Shown: positions 45,750 to 58,245 of the stretch, in pieces
Position numbering within the stretch: the stretch's first letter is position 1
Layout: each line of letters opens with the position of its first letter
Assembly (NCBI GenBank): GCA_029931535.1
Contig: JAQPZY010001419.1
Span: 2,645,001-2,709,000 of the forward strand
Reading direction: 5' to 3'
DNA from: Margaritifera margaritifera
Taxonomy: Eukaryota; Mollusca; Bivalvia; Unionida; Margaritiferidae
Length of the DNA: 64,000 nt
Notes under the pieces: generated by a model
Told to the model about the DNA's origin: nothing
Database searches by the model: none
Seen by the model: the letters and a program-made list of their open reading frames with translations, nothing else
Position numbers and translations under genes: made by a program

Positions 45750-47860
45750 GGAGGCAGGAATGTATGTAACAGCTAGCATCCAAGGTCTCTATACCAAGCT
45801 TTTGATTGATACTGCAGCTACAGTCACGCTTGTGTCTGAGCAATTCTATTGGCAAATTCCTATCCAAAACTGGCCTCCACTGGTCAAAGCTAAGTAGGAT
45901 ATTGTCTCTGCAGGAGGTACCATGCTGACCCTTTTAGGACAAGCAACTTTCACTTTTGGTATGGGCGATAACGGTTACCACAGCAAAGCAGTGGTGGTAA
46001 AGATTTATGTCGCCGGGATCATGCGTTTGGACTTTATGAAGGACAACTGTGCGTCAATAGATGTTGCCAACGGCATATTTAAGATTGGCGACAAGTCACT
46101 GCCTGTCTCGTTTGAAGGAACTTTGGGATGTTACAGAATAGCTTTGGCAGCACCTGTAAATTTGCCGCCTAGAAGTAAGATTGCCACACCCGCAGCAATC
46201 TGTTGTGTTGCTGAAAGAAAAACACCTCCCCAGTTTGAGGGACTGATAGAGCCATGTACATCGTTTTTGCGGAAAGGCCAAACACTGGTGGCCAGAACAT
46301 TAGTAAAAGGGTGACATAAAGTTTGGTCACAGATGATGAATCCGTCAAATGAACAACAAATGCTATATCCAGGAACAGTAGTAGGCGAATTTAGCCCAGC
46401 TGAGTGTGTCTCCTGTCCAATAGCAGAAAGCAATCTGTAGGGAGACAAGTTAACGGACTGTCTGAGCGAGCTTTATCGATCAGCAACGTCTGAACTATCA
46501 CCTGAGCAAGCAGAGAACATAAAAAGAACTGCTCTGTAAGAACTCTGGAGTATTTGCATCTTCAAGCCATGATTTTGGGCGCACGGGTATAGTGAAACAT
46601 ACCATAAACACAGGAGATGCCAAGCTCATCAAGAAGCCACTACATCGCCTGCCACTACATGCAAACGCAGAGGTGGATAGGCAAGTCGATGCTATGATCA
46701 TCAGGGGTATTGTGGTACCCTCATGCAGTCCATGGTCATCAGGAGTCGTCCTTGTCAAGAAGAAGGACGGGACCTTACGGTTCTGTGTCGACTACTGCAA
46801 ACTGAATGATATCACAATGAAAGATGCGTATCCTCTTCCGAAGATAAACGCATCTCTTGATGAATTGGCACGCGCCGAATGGATTTCAACACTAGATCTC
46901 TTCTTGGGATATTGGCAGATTGAGGTTGATGAAGCAGATCGGTGAGTTTACCGCAATGTCATTTGGCCTTGCAATGCAGCTGTGACATTCGAACGGCTTA
47001 TGGAAACAGTCCTGGCAGGATTGCAGTGGAATATTTGCCTCATATATTTGGACGGCAATTTGGTCATTGGAAAGAGTTTTGAAGATATGCTCGCCAATTT
47101 AGATGAAGAGTTAGACAGATTGGCAGAGGCAGGGCTGAAGCTCATGCCTCAGAAATATTGCTCATTCTCCAAGCAAGTCGAATTTCTTGGTCATGTCGTT
47201 TCAGCGGATGGTGTCTCGACTGACCCAAAGAAGGTTAGCGCCATAAAAGATTGGCCAATTCCAGCCATTGTCAGTAATGTTCGACCCTTTCTGGGTTTGT
47301 GTAGTTACTACAGGCATTTTATACAAAATTTTGCGGATATGGCAAAGCCTTTAAACAATCTGACCGAGAAAGGGAATAAGTTTGTTTGGACGCCAGAGTG
47401 TCAAGAGTCTTTCGAGTGGCTTCGCGATACTCTCGTTTGTGCTCCTACACTGTTTCATCCTGATTTCTCAAAGCCCTTCATACTTGACAAGGATGCAAAC
47501 GATTTTGCAATTGGCGCTGTCTTGTCGCAAACCTCTGAGGGACAGGTGAAAGTGATTTGTTATGCCATCCGCTCTCTCACTAAGCAGGAAAGGCGCTACT
47601 GTGTGACAAGAAAAGAGTTGTTTGCAGTGTATTTTGTAAAATACTTCAGGTACTACCTTTATGGTCACAAGTGTTTTTATTAGGACTGACCAGAGCTCCT
47701 TGTGCTGGCTCCTTAACACCAAAGATCCTGAGGGTCAGGTGGACAGGTGGATTGAAAAACTCCACCTACGAATTTGACATTGAACATCGGCCAGGGAAAC
47801 GGCATGGGAATACCGATGCTTTGAGCAGACGCCCTTGTAAGCAGTGTGGATATGAGTCTG
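45750..47860 (+). pseudogene. Gypsy pol relic: protease, reverse transcriptase, RNase H
   Basis: The aspartic protease site is 'LLIDTAATVTLVSE' (45799-45840; DTAA in place of DSG/DTG), with a stop near 45894. The reverse transcriptase shows 'IRGIVVPSCSPWSSGVVLVKKKDG' in parts, 'FCVDYCKLND' and 'AYPLPKIN'. A stop and small deletion follow 'EADR'; 'EFTAMSFGL' and 'VTFERLME' are then in different frames, followed by the catalytic 'IYLDG' (47041-47055) where YLDD is expected. 'FLGHVVSADG' and 'GLCSYYRHFI' follow. RNase H shows 'DKDANDFAIGAVLSQ' and 'RKELFAV', then frameshifts near 47670 and 47760, ending 'EHRPGKRHGNTDALSRRP'. Confidence 0.88.
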
Positions 47861-48049
47861 ATTTAAACACTCACAAAGAGGCTATTACATGCCATTGGCT
47901 AAGATGGTCAGAAGGAGAATGAAAACTGGAGGATCGGGTCTGCCACACATCGCAGAAGATGTCGAAGCGCACGAAACTGCACAGTGGAAATGCAGACTTG
48001 CCTGAACCATGTGGCGATACGGTTGCGGACGAAATTGACGACGATGAAA

Positions 48050-48140
48050 AGGATTCGTAATTGGAAGAGCCCTTTGCGGCGCGACCTCGCCGAGAACGTC
48101 GTGTTCCATGTTGGATGGATGATTGTGTTTTCGTCTAATG
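48050..48140 (+). pseudogene. Gypsy pol C-terminal end retained after integrase loss
   Basis: 'PFAARPRRERRVPCWMDD' followed by a stop resembles the basic end of Gypsy pol polyproteins. It lies less than 200 bp after the RNase H tether, with no zinc-binding HHCC or DDE integrase sequence between. Confidence 0.5.
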
Positions 48141-48370
48141 CTTGGAATGTCTTGTAAATATTTGTAGATACAATTGGTTTTCTTTATATTTTTCCAGATG
48201 GTGTTCATTTATAAAAAAGAACCTAGAATGTAAATACGTTGATCTATCATCCGTCGAATCATTGTAAATTAATCCATCGCGTTAAAACGTTCTTTTTTGA
48301 TTAAATAATTGATGATTTGATTTATTCTCATAGCTAAAAGTTGTTTCGCATTTCACGGAGGCGTTGGTAA

Positions 48371-48430
48371 TGTAGCGATTTTACCCTGCATCTTAAGTCA
48401 GTCGTTTTGATAAGTATCCCGTATTAAGAA
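48371..48430 (+). repeat. Gypsy 3' LTR, truncated to its first 60 bp
   Basis: Matches the first 60 bp of the 5' LTR with few changes ('tgtagcgatttt', 'ccctgcatcttaagtc', 'cgttttgataagtatccc', 'gtattaagaa'), then departs abruptly. Confidence 0.78.
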
Positions 48431-49207
48431 TGTGAATTTATGACCAAATAAAACACGAAGTCTAATAAATTGTTATAAAATGTAATAGATTGTTATATAA
48501 TGTATTTGTTGCATGTCCGAAGTTTTCTATCTTACATTTTCCTGTTGCAAACATATTTAGATGTGTAACAAACTACAGCGTAAAGAGACAGTGTGACTTC
48601 CATACCTTTATATTCGTAACTTATAATCTATTGAAAAATATTACTAAGGAACAAGGATGAACAGTTATTTAAGTGACCATTATTACCTTGAAAATAAATC
48701 TGATTATTCATTTATTTATTGTTTTTTTTTTTTCAGCTTCTTGTCGCTCAAAAATAATTCATCTTTGTTCATCAAATCACGATACAATACTGATGTAAAA
48801 TGCTCACAGCATATATCAGCTACAGTATTTTACAGATTTGAATCGTTGCAATAACATTAGCGGCAGCAACAACAGCAATAACAATGAAAACAAAACAGCT
48901 TTAGCAGCATTACAAGAACGAATAGTATCATGGAAAGCACCACTACTACCTGAATAAACAGAAAGAAAGATAATAAAGTGAAGAGTACAAGTTTACATAT
49001 ATTCAAATTAAAATTGCTGAAATCGAGTTTCCATACCTCGAATGAAAAAAAAAATCGAAGACAATCTCTTTTACTCTATTTTTTATGAGTTTCATGATCT
49101 TCCCTAACCTCATGGGATCCTAAAGATCTTGATACAGATGCTGATAATGAACACTATAATGCAATTCCTTTATTTCTTTCTCTGTAGATTTACTATACTG
49201 ATTTTTG
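48431..49207. other. Non-coding, nothing recognised
   Basis: AT-rich sequence between the Gypsy relic and the start of the tandem duplication. No gene, RNA or clear repeat. Confidence 0.4.
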
Positions 49208-52200
49208 AATCATATTTTCATTATTCATTATGTATGGGGAATTATTTTATTAAACTTTCATGACACCCATTTTTTTGCCAATGTGTAAATAATATCCACT
49301 GAGATAAAATATGACATGTAAAATTCTGGCCAATCGTGCATCATGTTTGAAACGTGTAGTAAAGAATGCAAAACAGTATTGTTTCTGTATATCAAATCGT
49401 TCTTTACCATTGTAATCTGATTTAAATTACTTCAAGCGAATTTAAAGAGAAAAGCACATGTTAATGCAAGAAAATGCAAACACCCACAAGCCCACCCCAA
49501 TTGCTCAACTATTGATTTGAAAATTTGATCCGAGCTTCTGAATGAGCGAATTCTACCTTCCTGAGGAACGAGTAGACATGACCTTACATAGAAGCTTTTA
49601 GAAGTATTATGTCAGGAATTAAAGGTTAAAGAAAAGAATACAATGTTGAAAATTGAAAACTGATTTATTTTATACCAAGCAAAACATGCAGTATCAAAGT
49701 AGTAATCAACAAATATCAAGCAGCGCATGGTTCCTGAAATGTCTTAAACCTCTATGATTCGACTGAAAAATATAATATAAGCATTCGTTGAAATTGAGAT
49801 GATTTGCAAAAGGTGCTATCTGCACATGAAGATGTTGAAGAAATTTGAAACTGATTTAAAGATATTGTGGCCAAAACATCTCTGCATTTTCAAGTACAAC
49901 TTTGAATATCATCGCACTTGCTTGAGTAAAAAGCCATGTATGTGTGCATGTGTGTGTTTTTGTTATCAATCTATGTGGCGTATATACCAGCAACAATATG
50001 ATGGAAAATGATTTAATTTATTTATGTCATAAATATGGCATTGGTATTGTGATTAACTTGTTACTCTGCCTATAACCAGATAAAGGAGTTTCTCCATAAT
50101 ATATTGTTCTATGTTTGCCTTGTCCCGAAAAACTCGTCTCCTAGAGTTCTTCCTGGTGCCCACTGTGCAACACTGTAAAAGAACTGTTCCCAAGGGAGAA
50201 GTCAATAATAGATTTGTTATTTCACATGATAAAATTTGATGTCATATGATATCATCGCATGGCAGTGTTGGGAAACTTAAAACTCTACCCAGATATTCAT
50301 TTTTATTATGACTTAATTCTTACATAACCTAAATCTAACTATTTAAATCACTTCCCTTACACCACTCGAAGCTAATTACGCCTTAGGAATTCTATCAAAT
50401 TCTGTATTATTATTTGTAGTAGTAGCATTAGTAGTATTGAATTAATATGTGGACCTGAAGGCAAGAAGGAAATGTCGAAAGAGATAGCAGTATCTGATAA
50501 GTAAATCAATGTCTACACATCTTCAAATGACACTGAAGCGGCGAACTGTTGTTAATAGTTGCTCCTTGCAATTGATTAAAGACTAAAGTGAATTCCATGG
50601 CTTGCCATGCATGGCAAATCGCCACTCCCTGTATTACTTATCCACCCACCCCCACGCCCTTTGCGAACTGCGACCAATGTGTCTTAATCCCAGATCCGTA
50701 TTATGTATTCTAAATGTAGATACAAATTATCACAAACTAACCAATAAACAAACACAATACATAATTACATCAATTAATACTGTTCAAAACCATTCCCCTC
50801 AGCATCTGCATATTGTTACCACTTATAAAACATTATTTGTTTTGGAAGATTCAACCCCAAGATCTACTTGTAATGACCTGTCATAAAGCTAACAGTTTTG
50901 CCTGTGTGCATACCTAATTGTAATTGTGCATGCAGATATTGTATCTTTGGCACAGCAGAGCAAGAATTGTAAATCATGATTTACAAATCCAGTTGTATTG
51001 TGTGATGTAAGCAATTACTCAGTAATATAGAGCACCTGAAATTGGATTTTTCAATTTTTGGAATAGAGGAGTTCGATTACGTAAAGCAATGTTTACAATA
51101 CTTGGCTTTTTGACCCCAGAAAGGATGATATTACTTTCAAAATTCCATGAGCAAGATACAGCAGCACACAAAAATAAAGTTATAAACAAACTATTTTTCT
51201 GACCACATTAACAGGAAGCGCAAACGAAAACAAAAGAATTCAAATGGTAGATATGTTTGTAAACGTACTTTTACTGTATTACAGCATCTTAGAAGTTATT
51301 TTCTATGTTATGCAACAGTTGGCTGATGGTTGCCTGTAGGAAAGAAAAGGGTAGTTCATTAACCGCATCTTTAGGGATGTTTCCAAAACAGATAAGGGTA
51401 AATAGGGTCTGAAGTTTTGCGCTTTTGCATGGTGATCTGAATAAGTTATAAACCGTATATTTAATGTTTCCGATTTCTTAGATTTTAAACTCTTTTGTGT
51501 CCTTGTTTATGCAGTGGATAAAGGTCTTGTAATCTTTTACTGGCATAAGAGTAGACATTGACGTTTTAGGAGAGAAATAAAACAGATCGACTTTTTTGGT
51601 GTAGGTGGATGCAAATTTAAACAAAATCACAACGATAAATAACATTACACTTTGTGATAATTTCATCCTATATACAAATTCATTTTGGAATATATTGATA
51701 CACACATTTCTTATACATGTATATTCATGCATTTATCACAATTTCTTAATACAAGAAATGCATAGGAACTTATTAGTTCATTTTTAAGGAATAAGGACTA
51801 AACTAGTCAAAATAAACATTTTAAGGCTAAACTTAGTCTAGTCATATTTACTTTAAAAGTGGGAGTTTGTTAGTGCCTACAAACTGTATCCTCAAAGCAT
51901 AAACAAATCTCTTGCTTCATACTTACGACATGATGAAAAATAACTCCACCCAACTGTGCTCCTCTATTTTGCTAAAGGGTGTCTTGCCTTGCTTGCATGT
52001 AAACAAATAATATATTTGCGGACAACCCACACTCCTGCTCCCACATGCAAATGACAAAAACAAAGTTTATGTTGCCATGCAAATGCAAAACTATATTTGA
52101 TTGTCCTAGTTTTATTGTAATTTATCCTGATCCTTACGTGGTTTCTCACAGTTAGTGGCTTCACAAAACCAGACAGTTATTAAAGTTAATATATTTCCAT

Positions 52201-53066
52201 GATGACTCAGAAGTAAATAAAGATGTAACTCATATTTTGTAAGCTTGTTGCTACATAAATGACTTAATTACACTTCCACCAAGCCATGTTTCACTTTGCA
52301 AATGAAATCTCATTAGCAAACAAATTCAACAAATACAAATCTGAAAACGAATGTGTATTATGTTGCAAAAATGCCACATATCACCATCAACTATGATTTG
52401 CACAACGGTGAAACATTTCTTATTCATATCCATCAGCAATAATGACTATCGTCACATCAAAACAAAAGTAATAATGCATGTAGCTGATGATGAACACCCA
52501 CGTCTGTCGCGTTTTTATGGAATAGTATTGTGACATCGTTATTAATGTAGGATACAAATCTCTACTCTCATCCTGGAGAGTATTATTAAATACTAAATTC
52601 TTTTTCTGTTAGAATTATTCTTCTTCAGCGAGATAAGATGCATCTATATAACTGTGATGTAAATGCTTGAACATTGGTTGTTGTTTGTCCTTTTTTGTCT
52701 TTGTTTAAAAAAATAAAAAAGTTTGTGGAGCCACATACAATTGACCACAGATGTAATTATGCAGTCTGACTTGAAAAGAACAATAAAATCAGCAACAGAC
52801 CACAATAAAATAAACCATTACTTCCACGAATCGTGGAACTACCGATTGTATACAAACTAAAGTCACTTATATGTGTGAATTTCACTTTGAGTACATGAAA
52901 CTTTGTAAACTGTAATATTTCACTGATCTTTGCTGCCATTTCAATTATTTCATATTTTGAGATATCCAAGATATGATTATAAAACAAACCAACAGCCCAA
53001 GCACTGGTAATTCATATTCATATGGAGAATTAGAAATAATCTTCTTCCTTTGTAAGGTATATATCT

Positions 53067-54017
53067 TCAAACTTTCAAATCTAAATTTCTATTTCTCAAC
53101 TCTTCAAGTCCCTTGCACAATAATGTCGTACAGATGAGTTGGTCATCTGGTGATTGTCCCTTTCCACCCTCTGCACCTTCTTCAACATCAGCTAAGATCA
53201 AATTCATAGTTTCACTGTCCAGAACTTGTTTTGACGTTCCACAATCTTGTCCCATTATCATTGACAGTAAACACGTCTCTCTATCTGGGGTATCAAAATG
53301 CACAATAGCTCCGCTGTCCCCATTTTCTGCAAAGCTTGACCCCAAGCCTGGTTTGGGACTTACATAAAGGTGACTTGTAGCATAGATGGATGAAACTATC
53401 CCACTGGTCACCCCATTTGGGGCTCCCTTTTGTAGACCTCATGGCCCTCAAGCGTTATCAATTTCTCTGTGGTGGTATGAAAAACGTCTGCTCTAACAAC
53501 ACGACTTCTTTGTTTGTCTTCGATTTCTAAGGAACACAATGGCCTCATCTGTTCCAAAACTTCAACAGCAGTAATATCAATAAGATTTACATCTGTTGGT
53601 ATGACTACTTTTGACTCACCTAGATTAACCCAGTTACGTTCTCCTGTAAACACCTGTACTTCCTTCTCTCAACTGGGAACTAAGTGCGCGCTGGTGACAA
53701 AGAAAAGGTTGCTTGGTTCACTCCTCTCTTTTAGAAAAAGGCCAATGGTTCCTATTTTTGCTATTTCCTGAGATTTGCAAGACATGCCAATTTGGAAAAC
53801 CCCAGGCTCATTTTGTTGTGGATTCTGAGCATCATGTCCATTGGAAAAGCATCGTGGTTCATCAATGATCCTTACTTCGTATTCATATGGAAAATTGGAC
53901 AGAACCTTCTCAATCTTTCGTTTGATCTTCTCTTCTGAATCTGTCATCTTGGGGTCAACAATTAAGACGCACAATTTGCCAAAAACCATCCCTGTTGTTA
54001 ACTGAATATCCTTCAAT
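53067..54017 (-). pseudogene. Duplicate of the trypsin-like protease exon (copy A), with stop and frameshift
   Basis: Corresponds to exon 60422-61364 of copy B, with the same acceptor ('atttcag' before 54017) and stop position (53067). It keeps 'NLFFVTSAHLVPS' (His region), 'NLIDITAVEV' (Asp region) and 'NGDSGAIVHF' (Ser region). A TGA directly after 'SAHLVPS' (about 53669) and a frameshift near 53411 ('YKREPQMG' against 'MTSGIVSS') break the frame. Upstream exons needed for a start are also gone. The sequence remains about three-quarters identical to copy B in protein terms by eye. Confidence 0.85.
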
Positions 54018-54826
54018 CTGAAATAGAAATCACACAAACATTCTGATACAAAAAGTTACATTTAAAATCAATTAAAATGATATTTGAATCGATGATGGCA
54101 TTCGATTGATTGAGATAATTCATTTATTGAAGTTCTGAGACGGAAATTATTTTACCATTTTCAAACACCACTTTTGAAACTACTTTTTCTAAAGAAAGGA
54201 CTTTTGACTATTATATTTTGTCACAACATGTGAAAACCCCCAATATAAATATCCTTTTATTTTGTAAAGGGTGTCTAATTATCAATAAATACAGAGTCTA
54301 TGTAAAACATAAATTCCAACTTGTATTCAACCAGACCGGATGCAAAATGCATTTGATAGAACAAATATATCAGGCATTCATGACTAATTTGCATATAGAA
54401 GTCAAATATATGCCGTGGACAGTTGAAACAAAATACATTCCCTTCATAGATTTTAATCCCAGTAAGTGCCAAAAATATTTTGTTTTATATCAAATACTTA
54501 GATTTGCTGCCATATAATCCTAGCAATGATGTGCAACATTTCTAAATTTAAACCAATATATCATTTATACTTATAAGAATCTAGTTGATGTAATGTGTTT
54601 TATAATAACGAAGTTACTATTTATTTGCTATCAATAAGTCAAACTTATTGTGTGCAGATTAGATCTGCATCAAGAAGAATTATTAAAGAAAAGAAGATGC
54701 ACACATTATTTCAAGCTTCTATTATCATGGTGTTGGAAGTAGTTGCACATGTGCAGTAAAAAATGAAGAAGTTCACAAAGAAACAAAAAACAACTGTGTG
54801 ATCACTTTCCACTTACTTTTTGAATA

Positions 54827-56133
54827 GGGCTTGCTTCCATCTTTCATAAGGATCTTTTGATCTTAAAGCGATTGTTGGAAGATGGATCGAATCCCATTCT
54901 TCGCTTAATTCACTGTCTGTACAGAGATGCATACTTGTCTCCTTTAGAATTCCTTCCAGCTCAAAATGTAATCTTTTCAAAGTCTGTATCATTGGTTGTG
55001 CACTCTTAATAGGTCTTATCCTTAATGTTATCGGCTTCTTCAGCTTTCAAACTCATCTAGGTTCCTTAGGTTTGGCAGAATATCTTTAGTTTCCTCTCTT
55101 AACTTGCTAGCATACAAGAAAGAATGAATGGCAGGTCCAGGGATCTTAAATATGGGGACTAGTTTAGAGGCGAGCAGAACTGCAACACGATCTGCTAAGC
55201 AGAGTCTAAACTAAGATTAGATGGGTTCTCCATCACTGTTTGCTTTCTGAAGGCAAATTTCTAAAAGATCTTTATCTTCCAGCATATGCTGTATGGACAT
55301 CCTAAAGTCTCTGAACAATTCATCTAATGTAATCGATATAATACCTCACCGATTGGAAACTTTTGTGACACTAAAAATGTAAGTTTCAATGTGGATGAAT
55401 GCCATGACACACATTTTCTCCAAAATCTCACTCAATGCTGTAGATAAGGTGTCTTGTTCACTTCGAGAAATGACGGTCTCTCTCATGTTATACGTTTCAA
55501 ATTCATCTTGTAAAATGTCTTGCAAATGGGCTAAAATATCATCTTTCTTGATGATAAGAAAGTTAAGGTGGCAAAACTGTCAAAGCAAATAAGATTATCT
55601 CATTTTTAGCACTTCTAGTGCAATATGTACAATTTTCCTTTGTTAAAATGCTGTCTGTCAGCAAAATCTAGAAGGTGACCACAGTGTCCCCTGACCTTTG
55701 AATCCTAGGTGCAACACTGCATTATAGATTGAATGGTGCTGTTGTTCAATCTACCGAAATAATCACGTTTTACATTTTATATAAAAGGTAACTGTTTATA
55801 TCGGAGCATCTTACCTTTTTATTGTCTTTAAAACAGCTTTATAAATTGCCCCAAGGATAGTTGTACATGAGCTATGACTTTTTTCTAAGCAGGACTGTTT
55901 ACTGTTTATACATACTACCAATTACGGGCATATATCATGGTGATCAAGATATATATGTTTGTTTTTTCTTGTGTGAATTTTGTTTTTCTTTCTTTCTTCT
56001 AAGATTGCTGAAAATCGTTTTTTTGGAAACACGACCGTGTCTGGGAGTTTAGGAGTCCAAAATCATGTTTTTCGCATGACACGTCTTGTTATGGCATGTA
56101 TGCATTCTTTCTGTCTCGGATGAAAAATATTGG
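54827..56133 (-). pseudogene. Duplicate of the middle exon (copy A), interrupted and 5'-cut
   Basis: Corresponds to exon 62149-63056 of copy B. Homology runs 54827 to about 55546, then a 550-bp foreign insertion (55547-56098), then about 35 more bases to 56133 where the duplication junction removes the 5' end of the exon and its acceptor. Several stops interrupt it, including TAA and TAG around 55210-55220. The donor 'AA|gtaagt' at 54827 is still intact. Confidence 0.8.
55547..56098. other. About 550-bp insertion inside the copy A exon
   Basis: Absent from the matching place in copy B (between 62965 and 62975). It begins at 'atcatctttcttgatgataagaaag', a small hairpin whose left arm is host exon sequence. 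It has no recognisable coding region or inverted ends, and its source is unknown. Confidence 0.55.
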
Positions 56134-57662
56134 TTCACAATCATATTTTCATTATTCGTTATGTACGGGGAATTATTATTAAACCTTCATGGACCCCCTT
56201 GTCTGCCGATGCGTAAATAAAATATAATGAACTCAAATGCAAAATGTAGAATGCAGGACAAGCGTGCATCATGCTTAAAACATGTAGTAAAGACCTCTAT
56301 ACAATGTTGGTTCTGCGCCATTGTAATTTAGTTTAAATTACTTCAATGGAATATAGAAACAAAAGCAAGTGTTGATGCAAGAAAATGCAAACACCAACAG
56401 ATCCAGCCAAATTGTTCAACCATTGATTTGAAAATTCAATCCAAGCTTCTGAATGAGCAAATTCCACCTGCTTGTGGAAATAGTAGACATGATCTTACAG
56501 AGAAGCTTTTAGAAGCATTATGTGATGAATTAAAGGCTAAAGAAACAAAGACAATGTTGAAGATTGAACACTGATTTTTTTATACCGAGCAACCCATACA
56601 ATATCTAAGTAGTAATCGATAAATATCAAGCAGTACATGGTTCCTGAAATGTTTTAAACCTCTATGATATGACTAACAAATATAAGCATTCTTTGAAACT
56701 GAGATAATTTGCGAAAGGTGCTATTTGCACATAAAGATGTTGAAGAAATCTGAAACTGATTTAACGATAATGTGACCGAAACACTTGTGCATTTTCTAGT
56801 ACAACTTAGAATGTGTTCGCTCTTGCTTAAATTACAGTCCGTGTGTGTGTGTGACTGCTGTGTACCTTGTATACAATCAACAATTTGTATGCCATATATG
56901 CCATGAACAATTTGATGGAAAATGATTTCATTTATTTAGCGTTTTACAATGTAGTGATCAATAATAAATTTGTTATTTTTATGAAATTTGATGTCGTATA
57001 ACATCGGCACATGGCAGTTGTAGTGAAACTTGAAATTCTACCCAGATATTTATTTTTGTTGTGATTTAACTCTAACATAGCGAATTCTAACTCTTTTATT
57101 CACTTACTTTATACCACTGGAAGTTAATTGAACCTAATAATTCTATCAAAGTAGTAGTAGTAGTAGTAGAAGTAGTAGTAGTAATAGTATTGAATTATTA
57201 TGAAGACCTGAAAATAAGAAGAAATTCAATAAAAGTCTACACATCTTCGATGGACACTAAAGCGCCGAACTGTCGTTAATAGTTGCTCATTGCAATTGAT
57301 TAAAGTCTAGAGTTAATTTAACAGATTCTCATGGCAAATCCCTACTCCCTGTATTACTTATCCACCCATCCACGCTCCCTTTCTGAACTGCGACCAATCT
57401 GTCCTAAATTCCTATTTTGTATTCTAAAAGTACATGCATACTAATTATTACAAACTGACCAGCAAACATACACAATGCATAGTTACATCACATAATACTA
57501 TTTATAACTATTTCTGTCAGCATTTACAAATTGTTACCATGTACAAAACATTATTTCTTTTATAAGGGTCAACCCGAAAGTCTATTCGGCTTCTCACAAA
57601 GCTAACAATTGCGCTTTTTAGCACGCATAATCACAATTTTGCATGAAAATATTATAGCTTCA

Positions 57663-58245
57663 ACACAAGATTGATGTCAATGTCTGGAAGGTTTGTGAAA
57701 CGTGAATGGCAATTGTCGATATTATGTTAAAAATGTGTCAATCAAGATTTAAGACTGAAATAAACCCTGAAAGTAAACACAGGAAACAATTTTTTGCATA
57801 AAGAAATATTTAGTAAACTTTTCAAAAGCAAACACGTTTCACCAGATATTACTGTATATTCAACATTAATTGGCATTGTAGCAGTTCTTTCAAGATTGTT
57901 TAAATATACCGGCTACTCAAGAACATAACAATGCTTTAACAAACTGACATTTTTTTGTTGTTATTTGAAACATAATATTAACCATTACACTGATGTTTTC
58001 AGCAAAAGATGAGAAACGTTCATAAAGGTAGGAGAAAATGTGAAAACTATAAAGATTTAAAATGTTATTTTCTTATATAGTAGAACTACATTGGTGTCTT
58101 ACTCACCTGTACCAAGAAAACCGTCTCTGTCCCAGATGAGATCACACTATCATCAATGCCAGGGTCATGAGGGATCGATCAGGGATTATAATTATATTCT
58201 GAGTACAATAATGTTTGTGTCACTTGTCCCTTTCTCACATCTAAG
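57663..58245. other. About 580-bp segment present only in duplicate B
   Basis: Unit A runs directly from 'gatattgtatcttt' to 'gcacagcagagcaag' (50935-50970), whereas unit B has 580 bp between the matching points. Either an insertion in B or a deletion in A. No coding content or inverted ends recognised. Confidence 0.5.

Larger units (their letters stand above)
43561..48430 (+). mobile_element. Degenerate Gypsy (Ty3/Metaviridae) LTR retrotransposon with internal and 3' deletions
   Basis: 5' LTR 43561 to about 43998, gag relic 44190-45640, protease, reverse transcriptase and RNase H relics 45750-47860, only the extreme pol C-terminus at 48050-48140, and the first 60 bp of the 3' LTR at 48371-48430. 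The order PR-RT-RNaseH with a CCHC gag is that of Gypsy elements. The integrase core is absent. Many stops and frameshifts show it is dead. No target-site duplication can be checked because the 3' LTR end is missing. Confidence 0.88.
49208..56135. repeat. Tandem segmental duplication, left unit (A), about 6.9 kb
   Basis: Begins at 'aatcatattttcattattc' (49208) and ends at 'ctgtctcggatgaaaaata', about 56133. It aligns in order with 56139-63005 over both spacer and exon sequence, for example 49480 with 56390, 53067 with 60422 and 54827 with 62149. Single-base differences and small indels are frequent, so it is not recent. The left 3.9 kb (49208-53066) is non-coding spacer downstream of the minus-strand gene copy. 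Open frames there (for example 52757-52987) lie in the probable 3' UTR. Confidence 0.85.

Noticed and set aside
52757..52987. 76-codon minus ORF, with a similar frame at 60108-60326
   Set aside because: Both lie downstream of the protease stop codon in the duplicated unit. Similarity reflects the duplication, and the two frames do not align as conserved proteins.
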